16,701 nt of DNA from M3007 sp964392655. Its GTDB lineage: Bacteria > Bacteroidota > Bacteroidia > Chitinophagales > Saprospiraceae. Made by a program: the position numbers and the translations under genes. Below are positions 16,049 to 16,701 of the stretch, in pieces. The stretch covers positions 1 to 16,701 of the forward strand of contig CAYMQY010000083.1 in the NCBI GenBank assembly GCA_964392655.1. Direction: 5' to 3'. Every line of letters starts with the position of its first letter. The first letter of the stretch is position 1. Under the pieces are notes generated by a model. The model was not told the DNA's origin, made no database searches, and saw only the letters and a list, made by a program, of their open reading frames with translations.

Positions 16049-16388
16049 GTTGGGGGACAAGGTGCGACTCCAGCACGCGCTGGATGCCATCGAAACGATA
16101 AACGGTTATGTGCTTGATGCGAGTTTTGATGTGTTTTTGAAAAACCAAATGATGCGGGACGCATGCATCAGACAACTGCAAGTTATTGGAGAAGCCTGTG
16201 GGAAAATTTCGTTACCGTTGCGGGAGACAAATCCACAAGTGCCTTGGAGACAAATCATTGGATTGCGAATCCTCGTTGTCCATGAATACTTTGGAATTGA
16301 TGATGAAATTGTTTGGGGAATAATTCAGAATGACCTGCCGACGCTTCATGGTGAGATTGCTGGTATGCTTGAGAAATTGGAAAAATAA
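16038..16388 (+). CDS. hepT: HepT-type HEPN ribonuclease toxin
   Basis: 116 residues, all-helical HEPN (DUF86/HepT) type. The catalytic R-x4-H-x-Y motif is intact as R77-ILVV-H82-E-Y84 in RILVVHEYFGID; R77 and H82 are the expected RNase residues and Y84 the expected AMPylation target. Other family-typical parts are RLQHALDAIETI near the N-terminus, MMRDACIRQLQVIGEA at 38-53 and PWRQIIGLR at 69-77. The ATG lies inside the last codons of mntA (11-base overlap), the usual arrangement of MNT-HEPN modules. It probably cleaves RNA (in known examples, tRNA) when not modified by MntA. No truncation is seen, so the pair should be functional. Confidence 0.92.
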   Translation: MPGKLGDKVRLQHALDAIETINGYVLDASFDVFLKNQMMRDACIRQLQVIGEACGKISLPLRETNPQVPWRQIIGLRILVVHEYFGIDDEIVWGIIQNDLPTLHGEIAGMLEKLEK

Positions 16389-16510
16389 CCGCGAGGTTAA
16401 GATTGGCATTCTTTACCGAGCAACACGCTCAATTCGAATCAAAATCAACCAAATAGGAAACAAGTCAATTTTGAAAAAACACTGTGAAAAAGATATTCTT
16501 CATTTTCGCC

Positions 16511-16534
16511 CCGCTTGGTGTTTTCACCAAGCGG
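16511..16534. repeat. Hairpin 1 of a mirror-image pair (10-bp stem, TTTT loop)
   Basis: CCGCTTGGTG (16511-16520) and CACCAAGCGG (16525-16534) are perfect reverse complements around TTTT. It lies 122 bases after the hepT stop. It could terminate hepT transcription, but no U run follows on the plus strand. The close relationship to the second hairpin points to a REP/BIME-like repeat instead. Confidence 0.7.
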
Positions 16535-16577
16535 AAACGGCGAAGCGAGATGTTACCTCGAAGTACCGAGCAAGAGT

Positions 16578-16601
16578 GCGCTTGGTGAAAACACCAAGCG
16601 C
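16578..16601. repeat. Hairpin 2 of a mirror-image pair (10-bp stem, AAAA loop)
   Basis: GCGCTTGGTG (16578-16587) and CACCAAGCGC (16592-16601) are perfect reverse complements around AAAA. Its reverse complement differs from hairpin 1 only in the outermost base pair, so the two hairpins are inverted copies separated by 43 bases (16535-16577). Confidence 0.7.
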
Positions 16602-16613
16602 GGCGTAGAAACT

Positions 16614-16678
16614 ACAACCGCAGGTCACAGACTTGCAACGTCCGCTTCGGGTCGGAGACCACAGTTGTCGGGAAGACG
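16614..16678. repeat. Stem-rich noncoding segment, candidate dispersed repeat or structured RNA
   Basis: Several short complementary arms crowd this stretch: GCAGGTC (16620-16626) with GACTTGC (16630-16636, one G-U pair), GGTC (16650-16653) with GACC (16657-16660), ACAAC (16614-16618) with GTTGT (16664-16668), and CGTC (16639-16642) with GACG (16675-16678). No gene covers 16389-16701. The window ends at 16701, so the full extent cannot be judged. Confidence 0.3.
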
Positions 16679-16701
16679 AAAAATCACTTGATATCAGTAG
16701 G

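Noticed and set aside
16330..16608. 92-codon plus-strand frame overlapping the end of hepT
   Set aside because: It overlaps hepT in another frame and runs through both hairpins; no protein features.

Overview
The window looks like a chromosomal or draft-scaffold segment of a Bacteroidota bacterium, most plausibly a Saprospirales/Haliscomenobacter-like filamentous or surface-living lineage (inference). The signs are large secreted proteins built from HYR, LamG/ConA-like, Ig/PKD-like and right-handed beta-helix modules, a type IX secretion (T9SS) C-terminal sorting domain, and a Bacteroidota-type dockerin-like tail with an 'NNDR.ILN..G' signature. Shine-Dalgarno sites are weak or absent. No tRNA, rRNA or CRISPR array was seen.

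Left 12.7 kb, all on the minus strand: three consecutive secreted-protein genes in the order C (12665 to 3321, about 3114 aa), B (3242 to 2184, 352 aa) and A (from 2059, running off the left edge). Each contains one copy of the same module of about 145 residues, beginning 'LID.(G/A)I(Y/F)'. In A and B it follows the signal peptide; in C it sits mid-protein. C is a giant surface protein with six beta-helix modules, two ConA-like domains and a dockerin-like C-terminus. It is interrupted by a 100-N assembly gap (4377..4476). B has the module, an FN3-like domain and a T9SS type A sorting domain. A has the module, two Ig-like domains and a HYR domain with a LamG domain inserted in it. GC-rich hairpins lie after C and after B, so the genes may be separate or only partly co-transcribed.

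Middle (12666 to 14095): about 1.4 kb with little coding content. It holds a 64-residue helix-turn-helix protein (minus strand), five 10-bp-phased repeats just beyond that gene's stop, and several short perfect inverted repeats. This could be the remains of a small mobile or regulatory unit.

Right 2.6 kb, plus strand: a GC-rich NuoE-NuoF fusion flavoprotein (NADH-oxidising diaphorase subunit of the HoxF/FdsB/NuoF type). It is followed 9 bases later by an MntA-HepT (minimal nucleotidyltransferase/HEPN) toxin-antitoxin pair whose two genes overlap by 11 bases. No partner subunit for the flavoprotein is in the window. The right end has two 10-bp-stem hairpins in mirror-image orientation (REP/BIME-like) and a further stem-rich segment.
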